Notes under the pieces: model-generated | What the model saw: the letters and a program-made list of their open reading frames with translations, nothing else | What the model was told of the DNA's origin: nothing | Database searches by the model: none | Part shown: positions 8,295 to 15,854 of the stretch, piece by piece | Position numbering within the stretch: the stretch's first letter is position 1 | Layout of the letters: the number at the start of each line of letters is the position of its first letter | Assembly (NCBI GenBank): GCA_007694935.1 | Contig: REES01000061.1 | Coordinates: 1 to 43,565 of the forward strand | Reading direction: 5' to 3' | Source of the DNA: Rhodospirillales bacterium | GTDB lineage: Bacteria; Pseudomonadota; Alphaproteobacteria; Rhodospirillales; Defluviicoccaceae | Length of the DNA: 43,565 nt | Program-made: the position numbers and the translations under genes

Positions 8295-8690
8295 TCAGCC
8301 CGCCTTGACCGAGATGGTCTTGGCCGGCGCCGGCTTGACCTTGGGCAGGGTCAGCCTCAGCACGCCATCGCGCAACGCCGCCTCGATCCCGTCCCGGTCG
8401 ATGTTCTCCGACAGGGTGAACGCCCGCTCGTAGTCGCCGACCCGGTACTCGGCATGGGACAGTGCGAAGCCCTCCGGTTCCACCGAAGTCCCGACCCCGG
8501 TGATGGTGAGAACCCGCTTGTCCAGGGTGACGTCGACGCCGTCCGGCTCGACCCCGGGCATTTCCATGCTCACCACCAGGGCGTCGGCGGTTTCATAGAT
8601 GTCCGTCGGCGGCGAAAACACCGGCCGATTGCGGGTGGTTTCCGGACGATCCTCGGCTACCGGCTGCTGTCCACTTGTCTGGTCGATCAT
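8295..8690 (-). CDS. Small heat-shock protein (Hsp20/alpha-crystallin family)
   Basis: A 131-residue ATP-independent holdase that binds unfolding proteins. The alpha-crystallin domain begins at PPTDIYETADALVVSMEMPGV and ends with the diagnostic GVLRLTLPK (the GVLxLxLPK signature). The VLTITG strand and the FTLSENIDRDGIEA segment are also typical. The N-terminal arm is short (about 25 residues) and polar, which may limit oligomer size. It lies 35 nt downstream of a second, distinct hsp20 and is probably cotranscribed with it and with the Deg protease. Confidence 0.9.
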   Translation of the reverse strand: MIDQTSGQQPVAEDRPETTRNRPVFSPPTDIYETADALVVSMEMPGVEPDGVDVTLDKRVLTITGVGTSVEPEGFALSHAEYRVGDYERAFTLSENIDRDGIEAALRDGVLRLTLPKVKPAPAKTISVKAG

Positions 8691-8725
8691 GATGTCATCC
8701 TCCCTCTGGCACTGACCGGCGCCGG

Positions 8726-9166
8726 TCAGGCGGTCTTGATCTCGATGCGCTTCGGCTTCTCGGCTTCCGGACGCGGCAGCTCAATGGTCAGGATGCCGGC
8801 ATGCGCGCCCGCCCGCACCTGATCGGGATCGACATGGAAGGGCAATGTGACGGTGCGGGCGAAGGCGCCGAACTCCCGCTCCCGGCGGTGGAAGGTGACG
8901 TCCGCCCCGCCGACGTCGGGCTCCCGCCGGCCGCGAATGGTGAGGGTGTTCTGATGCACCGTGATCTCAAGATCACCGAGCGCGACACCCGGAACCTCGG
9001 CGACCACCACCACCCCGTCCTCGCCCCGCCACACGTTGAGCGGAGGGAACTCGGGGGCCGCCCGCGGTCGGGTGCCGCCGAACGCACGATTGACCTCGTT
9101 CTGGATGCGTTGCAACGCCGCCAAGGGATCCGCCCACGGATCCAGACCGGACCGGTATAACGCCAT
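8726..9166 (-). CDS. Small heat-shock protein (Hsp20/alpha-crystallin family)
   Basis: A 146-residue alpha-crystallin holdase. An N-terminal arm with an amphipathic stretch (DPLAALQRIQNEVNRAF) precedes the core, which begins PPLNVWRGEDGVVVVAEVPGV and ends HAGILTIELPRP, the degenerate form of the GVLxLxLPK signature. The paralogue downstream differs in its arm and core, so the pair may form mixed oligomers. The ATG at 9166 has a strong AGGAGGGG site. A 162-nt gap separates it from the upstream pseudouridine synthase and carries a candidate promoter and leader hairpin, so this gene probably heads the chaperone-protease unit. Confidence 0.92.
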   Translation of the reverse strand: MALYRSGLDPWADPLAALQRIQNEVNRAFGGTRPRAAPEFPPLNVWRGEDGVVVVAEVPGVALGDLEITVHQNTLTIRGRREPDVGGADVTFHRREREFGAFARTVTLPFHVDPDQVRAGAHAGILTIELPRPEAEKPKRIEIKTA

Positions 9167-9211
9167 CTCTCACCCCTCCTGCTTCAAGCTCAAGCCAATC
9201 TCCAACCAAAC

Positions 9212-9228
9212 GATGCGATCGGCGCATC
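9212..9228 (-). other. Hairpin in the predicted hsp20 5' leader
   Basis: The arms GATGCG (9212-9217) and CGCATC (9223-9228) form a perfect 6-bp stem with a 5-nt loop, in a predicted leader of about 100 nt. A nearby UUUUCC could pair with the GGAGG ribosome site of the hsp20. Long leaders with sequestered ribosome sites are known RNA thermometers in front of alphaproteobacterial hsp20 genes, but the conserved ROSE anti-Shine-Dalgarno core is not seen here. Confidence 0.3.
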
Positions 9229-9271
9229 TGGAAAACCCACCGGCGGTGTTCGCGGTTCCGCCGGCGTCGGT

Positions 9272-9299
9272 GATGTATTTCGGACTTGAGAACGGTCAA
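9272..9299 (-). promoter_or_regulatory. Candidate promoter of the hsp20-protease unit
   Basis: TTGACC (9294-9299) and TACATC (9272-9277) are separated by 16 nt on the minus strand. CTTGA at the -35 fits both sigma-70 and heat-shock sigma factors, but the -10 is not a good match to the RpoH consensus, so the sigma class is open. The sequence CTTGA-N6-TCAAG (9285-9300) is also a small inverted repeat over the -35. Confidence 0.35.
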
Positions 9300-9328
9300 G
9301 TAGCCGCCCGGCACGCGGGACTGCGGGC

Positions 9329-10363
9329 TCAAGGCCACGACTCGTCGCCCGCCTCAGCGTTGTCGAACCCCAAGAAATCCCAGGTCTTCAGCAGATCGGG
9401 CGGCAGCGGCGCGGTTATCACCAGGGCGCCGCCGGGATGCGGCAGGCTGATCGCCCGAGCGTGCAGGTGCACTCTGGCGCCCCGCCAGGGCTCCCCCGGA
9501 AACGCCGCGGCACCGCCATACTTGCCGTCCCCCAGGATCGGGGTGCCGATCGCGGCGCAATGCACCCGGAGCTGGTGGGTCCGGCCGGTGACCGGCTCCA
9601 GCGCAAGCCAAGCGGCGTGGCGGCCGGCCCGTGCCACCACCCGGTAGTCGGTGATGGCCCGGAGCCCCTGGTCCTGGTCCGGGCGCATCCGTTCGCCAAG
9701 GCCGCCCGCATGCTTGGCCAGCGGCAGGTCGATCCGGCCAGCCGGCGGATCGGGCACCCCGACGACGATCGCCCAGTAGAGCTTGCGCGTGGCGCGGGAT
9801 CGGAACGCACGGGCGAGCGATGCCGCCGCCATCCGGGTCCGGGCCACCACCAGAACGCCGGAGGTATCCTTGTCGAGCCGATGCACCAGCCGGGGCGCCT
9901 CACCGCCGCGGCTCAGGCCGGGCAGCAATGCATCCAGGTGGCGGCGGGTTCCGGTCCCGCCCTGCACCGCCAAGCCGGCCGGCTTGTTCAGGGCGATGAT
10001 CGCCTCGTCCTCGTACAGAACGCGCGCCTCCAGGTCGGCGATGGCATGGGGATCGGGCGACACCGGTCGCGGCACCGGTCGCGGTTCGGGGCTTGGCCGA
10101 TGCGGCGGAATGCGAATGCGCTGCCCTGCCGACAAGCGGCTCCCCGCCTTCGCACGGCGGCCGTCGACACGGACCTGTCCCGAGCGCAGCCACCTCTCCA
10201 GCCGGCCGTGGGCGATGTCCGGGAAATGGCGCCGAAACCAGCGATCGAGCCGCAACCCGGTCTCGCCTTCCGCAACCACCCGCGTCTCGACCGGATGCAA
10301 TGGCGGTTCCGGCGCGCGATCGATGCCGGGCTGGATCGCGCCATCATCCCGATCGGCCCCCAC
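9329..10363 (-). CDS. RluA-family 23S rRNA pseudouridine synthase (RluC/RluD-like) with S4 domain
   Basis: A 344-residue enzyme that isomerises uridines in structured RNA, most likely 23S rRNA. An S4 RNA-binding domain (about residues 37-85, RLDRWFRRHFPDI to QRIRIPP) is followed by a proline-rich linker and the synthase domain. The catalytic motif HRLDKDTSG carries Asp164, and the conserved LNKPAG and GRTHQLRVH motifs are present. The start is the GTG at 10363, since no in-frame ATG exists near the N-terminus; the ribosome site is weak. It begins 6 nt after the HAD gene, so the two are probably coupled. The exact target uridines cannot be assigned. Confidence 0.9.
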   Translation of the reverse strand: MGADRDDGAIQPGIDRAPEPPLHPVETRVVAEGETGLRLDRWFRRHFPDIAHGRLERWLRSGQVRVDGRRAKAGSRLSAGQRIRIPPHRPSPEPRPVPRPVSPDPHAIADLEARVLYEDEAIIALNKPAGLAVQGGTGTRRHLDALLPGLSRGGEAPRLVHRLDKDTSGVLVVARTRMAAASLARAFRSRATRKLYWAIVVGVPDPPAGRIDLPLAKHAGGLGERMRPDQDQGLRAITDYRVVARAGRHAAWLALEPVTGRTHQLRVHCAAIGTPILGDGKYGGAAAFPGEPWRGARVHLHARAISLPHPGGALVITAPLPPDLLKTWDFLGFDNAEAGDESWP

Positions 10364-10369
10364 GTCGGC

Positions 10370-11203
10370 CTACGCCAGGATGAGCTCGCCGAGATCGGCG
10401 ACCACCACGTCGGCTCCATTCCAGAGCAGCGCCGTCCGATCGTCGGCCCGGTCGACCCCGATGACGAAGCCCGCACCCGCCGTGCGGGCCGCCTGGACCC
10501 CGGTCACGCTGTCTTCGAACACCACCGACCGGTCGATCGGCACATCCAGCAGCTCCGCCGCCTTGAGATACGTATCCGGCGCCGGCTTGCCGGCGAGGCT
10601 CAGGGCCGCTGCCTCCCGCCCGCTCACCATCACGTCGAACAGCTCATACAGGCCGGCGGCCCGCAAGACCGCCTCCGCGTTCTTGCTGGCCGACACCACC
10701 GCAATCTTCCGGTCACGATCCTTCAAGGCCCTGATCAGGGTGACGGTGGATTCGAACACGGCTACCCCGGTCCGCTCCATCAGCTGGAGAAACAGCCGGT
10801 TCTTGCGGTTGCCAAGCCCGCAGCAGGTCTCGGTGTCGTCGTCATCCGTCGGCTCTCCGAACGGAACCACGATCCCGCGGGAAGCAAGGAAGCTCAGCAC
10901 GCCGTCGTAGCGGGGCTTGCCGTCGACATAATCGTGATAGTCCGCCACTGCGTCGAACGGCCGGAACGGCAGATTGTGGCGCTCGCCGAACCTCCGCAGG
11001 AAATCATCGAACACCGTCTTCCACAAGACCCCGTGATCCTGGGCGGAGCGGGTGATCACCCCGTCCATGTCGAACAGCATCGCAGGATACTGCCCGACGC
11101 GCAGGAGGACATGCTCCGCTCCCGGCGGATTCTCGCGAGGGTCGGGCGCGGCAGGCCCGGCACCGCCGGGATCTCCGATGTTTCGTATCGCCGCCATCGG
11201 CAT
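10370..11203 (-). CDS. HAD-IA hydrolase of the beta-phosphoglucomutase-like family
   Basis: A 277-residue HAD protein. Motif I is LFDMDGVITRS, motif II lies in VVSASKN, motif III is the lysine in GKPAPDTY, and motif IV is VVFEDSVTGVQAA. The cap contains ADYHDYVDGKPRYDGV and LGNRKNRLF, a block known from HAD proteins linked to trehalose or disaccharide phosphorylases and from the N-terminal domain of OtsB1-like proteins. No sugar gene is nearby, so the substrate is unknown. The start is uncertain: ATGs at 11203 and 11197 and a GTG at 11272 are in frame. I chose 11203 because GAGGG stands 9 nt upstream. It lies 81 nt after rarA and 6 nt before the pseudouridine synthase. Confidence 0.82.
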   Translation of the reverse strand: MPMAAIRNIGDPGGAGPAAPDPRENPPGAEHVLLRVGQYPAMLFDMDGVITRSAQDHGVLWKTVFDDFLRRFGERHNLPFRPFDAVADYHDYVDGKPRYDGVLSFLASRGIVVPFGEPTDDDDTETCCGLGNRKNRLFLQLMERTGVAVFESTVTLIRALKDRDRKIAVVSASKNAEAVLRAAGLYELFDVMVSGREAAALSLAGKPAPDTYLKAAELLDVPIDRSVVFEDSVTGVQAARTAGAGFVIGVDRADDRTALLWNGADVVVADLGELILA

Positions 11204-11284
11204 CGTCGCGTACCCTCGCCGCATCCTCCGGGGCCGGCCGCCCCGAACTCCCGACGTATTGTCTCCACGCACCGACAGGCCGTG

Positions 11285-12616
11285 TCAAAGCCGTTCTTGC
11301 GGATCAACCGTGCCGGTCTTCCCGGCTGGCGCCTTCCGCTCCGCCCGTAGCCGCTCCCATTCCTCGAGCCGATCGGCAATCCGCCGCTCGAAGCCCCGGC
11401 CGGTCGGCCGGTACAACCGGCGACGCGCCATGCCTTCCGGAAAATAGTCCTGACCGGAGAATGCATCCGGCGCGTCATGGTCGTAGACATAGTTCTCGCC
11501 GTAGCCGAGTTCCTTCATCAACCGCGTCGGCGCATTGAGGATGTGCCTCGGCGGCATCATCGAGCCGGTTTCCCGGGCGGCCGCCACGGCGGCACGTTCC
11601 GCCCGATACAGCGCATTGGACTTCGGCGCGGTGGCGAGAAACACCACGCACTGCACCAGGGCGAGCTCGCCTTCCGGCGAACCCAGGCGTTCGTACGCAT
11701 CCCACGCGGCAAGGGCCTGGGGCAGCGCATCCGGCACCGCCAGCCCCACATCCTCCACCGCGAAGCGGACCAGGCGGCGGGCGATGTAGCGCGGATCCTC
11801 GCCACCGACGATCATGCGGGCGAACCAGTACAGCGCCGCATCCGCATCGGAGCCCCGCAGCGACTTGTGCAAGGCGCTGATCAGGTTGTAGTGCCCCTCC
11901 CGATCCTTGTCGTAGACCGGCACGCGCTGCTGCACCACCCTGGCCAGCGCTGCCGGATCCAGGCGCGGCTCCTCCGGCAGGTCGGCCAGCGCTTCCGCCA
12001 TGTTGAGAAGGTAGCGGCCGTCGCCATCGGCCATTGCCCGGAGGGCCGCCCGGGCATCGTCGTCCAGGGGCAGGGGCCGGCCCAATTCCCGTTCGGCCCG
12101 GGCCAGCAGTTCGGACAGCGCGCCGTCATCCAGCCGGTTGAGCACCAGGACCCGGCAGCGGGACAGCAGCGGCGGGTTGAGTTCGAACGAGGGATTCTCG
12201 GTGGTGGCACCCACCAGGATGACGGTACCGTCCTCGACATACGGCAGAAACCCGTCCTGCTGGGCCCGGTTGAAGCGGTGGATCTCGTCGATGAACAGCA
12301 GTGTTCCCTGCCCGGTTTCGCGCCGCTTGCGGGCGGCATCGAAGACCCGGCGCAGATCGGCGACGCCGGAGAACACCGCCGACAGGGCCTCGAAGCGAAG
12401 GTCCGTGTGCTCGGCCAACAGACGGGCGATGGTGGTCTTGCCCGTGCCGGGTGGCCCCCAAAGGATCATGGATGTGAGGTGTGCGGTGGCGAGCATCCGG
12501 CCGATCGGCCCATCCCGGCCGACCAGATGATCCTGTCCCACCACGTCCTGAATGCGACCCGGCCGCAGGCGGTCGGCCAGCGGTCGTGGTGCCTGGGACT
12601 CGAACAGTGTTGTCAT
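11285..12616 (-). CDS. rarA: Replication-associated recombination ATPase RarA (MgsA)
   Basis: A 443-residue clamp-loader-like AAA+ ATPase that acts at stalled replication forks. Walker A is GPPGTGKTT (54-62), Walker B is LLFIDEIHRF with Asp110-Glu111, and sensor 1 is GATTENPSFE. The C-terminal half has the MgsA/WRNIP1 tetramerisation region (HYNLISALHKSLRGSD, ARMIVGGEDPRYIARRL) and the NAPTRLMKELGYGENYVYDHD block. Length and motifs are those of the family. The ATG at 12616 follows rplQ by 69 nt containing a hairpin and a tandem repeat, so rarA may be expressed by read-through from the ribosomal cluster or from an unseen promoter. Confidence 0.95.
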   Translation of the reverse strand: MTTLFESQAPRPLADRLRPGRIQDVVGQDHLVGRDGPIGRMLATAHLTSMILWGPPGTGKTTIARLLAEHTDLRFEALSAVFSGVADLRRVFDAARKRRETGQGTLLFIDEIHRFNRAQQDGFLPYVEDGTVILVGATTENPSFELNPPLLSRCRVLVLNRLDDGALSELLARAERELGRPLPLDDDARAALRAMADGDGRYLLNMAEALADLPEEPRLDPAALARVVQQRVPVYDKDREGHYNLISALHKSLRGSDADAALYWFARMIVGGEDPRYIARRLVRFAVEDVGLAVPDALPQALAAWDAYERLGSPEGELALVQCVVFLATAPKSNALYRAERAAVAAARETGSMMPPRHILNAPTRLMKELGYGENYVYDHDAPDAFSGQDYFPEGMARRRLYRPTGRGFERRIADRLEEWERLRAERKAPAGKTGTVDPQERL

Positions 12617-12617
12617 G

Positions 12618-12647
12618 GTTGTCAGCCCCGGCGTTGTCAGCCCCGGC
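12618..12647. repeat. Tandem direct duplication of 15 bp
   Basis: GTTGTCAGCCCCGGC occurs twice back to back (12618-12632 and 12633-12647) just upstream of the rarA start. The second copy contributes its CCGGC end to the hairpin at 12643-12658. Two exact adjacent units suggest a recent slippage duplication. Confidence 0.7.
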
Positions 12648-12658
12648 TTCGCAGCCGG
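12643..12658 (-). terminator. Hairpin after rplQ
   Basis: CCGGCT (12643-12648) and AGCCGG (12653-12658) form a 6-bp stem with a 4-nt loop, 28 nt beyond the rplQ stop. It lies where the ribosomal super-cluster would end. No U-tract follows, so termination may be partial, leaving read-through into rarA. Confidence 0.45.
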
Positions 12659-12685
12659 AGGTGCGACCCGGGACCGCGCCCGCGC

Positions 12686-13123
12686 CTATTCGGGGCGGGC
12701 TTCCGCCTCCTTCGCGGCCTCCTCGGCGGCGACGCGCTCGCGGTCCTCGGCGCCCTTGGCGTCCGGATCCCGGTCGACCAGTTCGATCACCGCCATCGGC
12801 GCATTGTCACCGAAGCGAAAACCGGCCTTCAGCACCCTGGTGTAACCGCCGGGCCGGCTGCGATAGCGATCTGCCAGCGAGTCGAACAGCTTGCGGACGA
12901 CGGCGTCATCCCGCAGGAATGATGCCGCCTGGCGCCGTGCGTGCAGGTCGCCGCGCTTGCCGAGGGTGATCATGCGATCGGCGAACCGCCGCAGTTCCTT
13001 CGCCTTGGGCAAGGTGGTGGTGATCTGCTCGTGCCTGAGCAATGACGCCGTCATGTTGACGAACATCGCCTTCCTGTGGCTGGGGGTCCGCCCCAACTTG
13101 CGCCCGGCAACGCGATGCCGCAT
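12686..13123 (-). CDS. rplQ: 50S ribosomal protein L17
   Basis: A 145-residue large-subunit protein that sits near the tunnel exit. The conserved [20 protein letters not shown] start, [25 protein letters not shown] and the [24 protein letters not shown] end of the core are all present. The core stops near residue 117, and the remaining 28 residues are rich in Glu, Ala and Lys ([15 protein letters not shown]), an extension beyond the roughly 120-residue E. coli protein. It follows rpoA by 63 nt and closes the cluster, the usual place for rplQ. Confidence 0.97.
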   Translation of the reverse strand: MRHRVAGRKLGRTPSHRKAMFVNMTASLLRHEQITTTLPKAKELRRFADRMITLGKRGDLHARRQAASFLRDDAVVRKLFDSLADRYRSRPGGYTRVLKAGFRFGDNAPMAVIELVDRDPDAKGAEDRERVAAEEAAKEAEARPE

Positions 13124-13186
13124 CGTCCCGTCTCCCTCAACTGCCGTCGTACCGATGCCTGCCGGCTCAAGACGGCGAAGCCATAA

Positions 13187-14200
13187 TCAAAAGGGCTCTT
13201 CCAGCTTCTTGGCCAGATCTTCGATGTTCTCAGGCGGCCAGTTGGAGATTTCCATACCCAGCTGCAGACCCATCTGAGAGAGAACCTCCTTAATCTCATT
13301 AAGGGACTTGCGGCCGAAGTTCGGGGTCCGCAACATGTCCGCCTCGGACTTCTGGACCAGGTCACCGATATAGATGATGTTATCGTTCTTCAAGCAGTTC
13401 GCCGACCGGACCGACAGTTCTAACTCATCGACCTTGCGCAGCAGATTGCGGTTGAACGGCAACTCATCCCGCCGCTCTTCTTCGATTGCGGCGTGCGGTT
13501 CCTCGAAGTTGATGAACAATTGCAATTGGTCTTGCAGGATGCGGGCCGCCAGCGCCAGCGCGTCTTCCGGGCTCACCGCCCCGTTGGTGGTGACCTCCAT
13601 CGACAGCTTGTCATGGTCGGTCACCTGACCGACCCGGGTGTTCTCCACCTTGTAGGCAACCTTGCGAACGGGCGAGTACACCGCGTCGATGGGGATCAGG
13701 CCGATCTGGGTCTCCTCGGCCCGGCTGGCCGCGGCAGCATACCCCTTGCCGGTTTCCACGGTCATCTCGATCGACACGGAAGCACCCTGATCGAGGGAAC
13801 AGATCACCAGGTCCGGATTCATGATCTCGATATCGTGGCCGGTTTCGATCACGCTCGCGGTCACCTCACCCGGCCCCTGTGCCCTCAGGTAGATGCGCTT
13901 CGGCCCTTCGCCACTCATCCGAAGGCCGAGCGACTTGATGTTGAGCACGATGTCGGTGACGTCCTCGCGAACACCGGGAATGGTGGAGAATTCGTGGAGC
14001 ACTCCATCAATCTGAACCGCGGTCACGGCGGCGCCCTGGAGCGAGGACAGCAGCACCCGACGCAACGCGTTCCCGAGGGTCAGGCCGAAGCCGCGCTCCA
14101 GCGGTTCGGCGACGATGGTCGCCCGAAGCCTTGGATCGGCTCCGGGCTGGATGTCCAGCTTCGATGGTTTGATCAGTGCCTGCCAATTCTTTTGGATCAC
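13187..14200 (-). CDS. rpoA: RNA polymerase alpha subunit
   Basis: A 337-residue subunit that nucleates RNA polymerase assembly (N-terminal domain) and contacts UP-element DNA and activators (C-terminal domain). The dimerisation block [25 protein letters not shown] is intact. In the C-terminal domain, [16 protein letters not shown] holds the Arg and Asn that correspond to E. coli R265 and N268, and the second helix-hairpin-helix is [14 protein letters not shown] chose the GTG at 14200 because the protein then starts VIQKNWQ like other alphaproteobacterial alphas and has TGAGGT upstream; the open frame extends 13 codons further without similarity. It lies between rpsK and rplQ, as in the classical alpha operon. 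Confidence 0.96.
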   Translation of the reverse strand: MIQKNWQALIKPSKLDIQPGADPRLRATIVAEPLERGFGLTLGNALRRVLLSSLQGAAVTAVQIDGVLHEFSTIPGVREDVTDIVLNIKSLGLRMSGEGPKRIYLRAQGPGEVTASVIETGHDIEIMNPDLVICSLDQGASVSIEMTVETGKGYAAAASRAEETQIGLIPIDAVYSPVRKVAYKVENTRVGQVTDHDKLSMEVTTNGAVSPEDALALAARILQDQLQLFINFEEPHAAIEEERRDELPFNRNLLRKVDELELSVRSANCLKNDNIIYIGDLVQKSEADMLRTPNFGRKSLNEIKEVLSQMGLQLGMEISNWPPENIEDLAKKLEEPF

Positions 14201-14310
14201 TGCGGCAACCTCACACTCACTGAAGAATAGAACCGGCAACGCCGGCGGCCCCGATGCAACTCACTCCGGTGCCCGCCGCAGCCCGATCCAGCGCCAAGAG
14301 AGGCCCAGCG

Positions 14311-14700
14311 CTACACCCGCCGACGCTTGCGCGGCCGGCATCCGTTATGAGGGATCGGCGTCACGTCGCGGATGGCGGTGATGACAAAGCCCGCCGTTTG
14401 CAGCGCCCGGAGCGCCGATTCCCGCCCGGAGCCCGGTCCCTTGACCTCGACCTCCAGCGTCTTCATGCCATGCTCCATCGCCTTGCGCCCGGCATCTTCC
14501 GCCGCCACCTGGGCGGCGTAGGGGGTGGACTTACGCGAGCCCTTGAACCCCTGCGAGCCCGAGGAAGACCAGGAGATCGCGTTGCCCTGGGCATCGGTGA
14601 TGGTAACCAGGGTATTGTTGAACGTCGCGTTGATGTGGGCCACGCCGGAAGTGATATTCTTGCGCTCCCGGCGGCGCGGCCGCTGCGGTGCTCTCGCCAT
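14311..14700 (-). CDS. rpsK: 30S ribosomal protein S11
   Basis: A 129-residue platform protein that helps form the Shine-Dalgarno cleft with S7 and S18. The core [40 protein letters not shown] and the C-terminal [14 protein letters not shown] tail are typical and complete. It starts 19 nt after the rpsM stop. The 110-nt gap that follows, before rpoA, contains a short CCGGC-GTT-GCCGG hairpin followed by a pyrimidine-rich stretch, which could tune expression between S11 and alpha. Confidence 0.97.
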   Translation of the reverse strand: MARAPQRPRRRERKNITSGVAHINATFNNTLVTITDAQGNAISWSSSGSQGFKGSRKSTPYAAQVAAEDAGRKAMEHGMKTLEVEVKGPGSGRESALRALQTAGFVITAIRDVTPIPHNGCRPRKRRRV

Positions 14701-14719
14701 TTCAGGATCCCTGATCTAC

Positions 14720-15097
14720 TTATTTGGTTGCCTTCTTCTTGCCGGCAATGGGCCGCGCCTTCCCTTTGCGGGTGCGCGCATTGGTGTGGGTACGCTGCCC
14801 CCGCACCGGCAAACCACGCCGATGGCGGAGGCCCCGATAGCAGCCGAGATCCATCAACCGCTTGATGTTCATGGCAACCTCGCGGCGCAGATCCCCCTCG
14901 ACCTTGAGTTCGCCGTCGACGACTTCGCGCAAACGCATGACGTCGCTGTCGGCAAGCTGGTTCACCCTGCGTTCCGGCGGGATGCCAAGGCGCGAGCAGA
15001 TCTGCTTGGCCGAGGTCCGACCGATGCCATGAATGTAGGTGAGCGCGATCTCGACCCGCTTCTGAGTGGGAATGTTTACGCCTGCAATGCGCGCCAC
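14720..15097 (-). CDS. rpsM: 30S ribosomal protein S13
   Basis: A 125-residue head protein that contacts the P-site tRNA and forms inter-subunit bridge B1. The [21 protein letters not shown] start, the helix-hairpin-helix [13 protein letters not shown] and the basic tail [20 protein letters not shown] are all present. The start is a GTG at 15097 with AAGGAGAG upstream. It is the first gene after a strong predicted promoter, so it heads the rpsM-rpsK-rpoA-rplQ block. Confidence 0.96.
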   Translation of the reverse strand: MARIAGVNIPTQKRVEIALTYIHGIGRTSAKQICSRLGIPPERRVNQLADSDVMRLREVVDGELKVEGDLRREVAMNIKRLMDLGCYRGLRHRRGLPVRGQRTHTNARTRKGKARPIAGKKKATK

Positions 15098-15163
15098 GGT
15101 GCGCTCTCCTTGCTCATTCGCTGGACGGCAATAACGAATTTTCCGGGAACACGAAGGGCCGCG

Positions 15164-15191
15164 ATTATAGGCCGCCCCTCCCCCCAGTCAA
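15164..15191 (-). promoter_or_regulatory. Sigma-70 promoter of the rpsM-rpsK-rpoA-rplQ block
   Basis: TTGACT (15186-15191) and a consensus TATAAT (15164-15169) are separated by 16 nt on the minus strand, in the 112-nt gap between adk and rpsM. The expected start point is near 15158, giving a leader of about 60 nt before the GTG of rpsM. A perfect -10 box in such a GC-rich region is unlikely to be chance. Confidence 0.8.
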
Positions 15192-15209
15192 TCCGTTCTC
15201 GACCAAATC

Positions 15210-15854
15210 TTAACCAATAACGGCTTCCAACTGACGGGTGACCTCGTCGATCCCCGCCATCCCGTCGACCTTTCGGACCAGTCCCTGGGCTTCGTAGTGA
15301 CGAAGCACCGGCTCCGTCTCAGCATGATAGGCTGCCAAGCGCTCGCGGACGGTCACCTCGTTGTCATCGCTGCGCCGGGTGAACTCGGTACCGCCGCAGG
15401 CGTCGCACACCCCCTCGACCTCGGGCCGCTGGAAGGTGTCGTGGTAGCCGGCACCGCAGTTGGCGCAGGTGAAGCGGCCGGTTATCCGCTCCACCATCGC
15501 CTCATCGTCCACCTCGATGGAAACGACGTGATCAAGCTTGAGCCGCTTGCTGGCCAGCAGCCGGTCCAGCGCTTCTGCCTGCGGCACGGTGCGGGGAAAC
15601 CCGTCAAGAATGAACCCGTTGCGCCCCGCCTCCCGGCTCAGCCGGTCCCCGACGATCTCGACGATCACGTCGTCCGGCACCAGCCTGCCGCTCTTCATCA
15701 GAGCGTCCGCCCGCTGCCCGACCGGAGTCCCCTCGGCCACCTCGGCCCGCAGCATCTCACCGGTCGAGAGCTGTGTGATGCCGTGGGCTTCCTCCAGACG
15801 CTTCGCCTGGGTGCCCTTGCCCGCCCCGGGCGGGCCGAACAAAACCAGGTTCAT
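15210..15854 (-). CDS. adk: Adenylate kinase, zinc-type LID
   Basis: A 214-residue cytosolic enzyme that converts ATP plus AMP to two ADP. The P-loop is GPPGAGKGTQAK (about 8-19), the AMP-binding region STGEMLRAEV, and the DGFPRT motif is present. The LID domain has four cysteines in two CxxC pairs (FTCANCGAGYH and VCDACGG), the metal-binding form rather than the hydrogen-bonded E. coli form. The ATG at 15854 overlaps the secY stop by four bases (ATGA), so the two are coupled. The secY-adk pairing is standard for this part of the cluster. Confidence 0.97.
   Translation of the reverse strand: MNLVLFGPPGAGKGTQAKRLEEAHGITQLSTGEMLRAEVAEGTPVGQRADALMKSGRLVPDDVIVEIVGDRLSREAGRNGFILDGFPRTVPQAEALDRLLASKRLKLDHVVSIEVDDEAMVERITGRFTCANCGAGYHDTFQRPEVEGVCDACGGTEFTRRSDDNEVTVRERLAAYHAETEPVLRHYEAQGLVRKVDGMAGIDEVTRQLEAVIG

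Noticed and set aside
9167-9240. Classical ROSE RNA thermometer before hsp20
   Set aside because: The conserved UYGCU anti-Shine-Dalgarno sequence is not found; only a generic hairpin and weak UUUCC/GGAGG complementarity are present.
14201-14310. Small CCGGC-GTT-GCCGG hairpin followed by a pyrimidine-rich stretch between rpsK and rpoA
   Set aside because: The stem has only 5 bp and no true U-tract, and rpoA and rplQ must be expressed past it, so I do not call a terminator.
15098-15209. Missing rpmJ (L36) between secY/adk and rpsM
   Set aside because: I saw no 37-41 codon CxxC-type frame here, but rpmJ is often placed elsewhere in alphaproteobacteria, so the absence is not notable.
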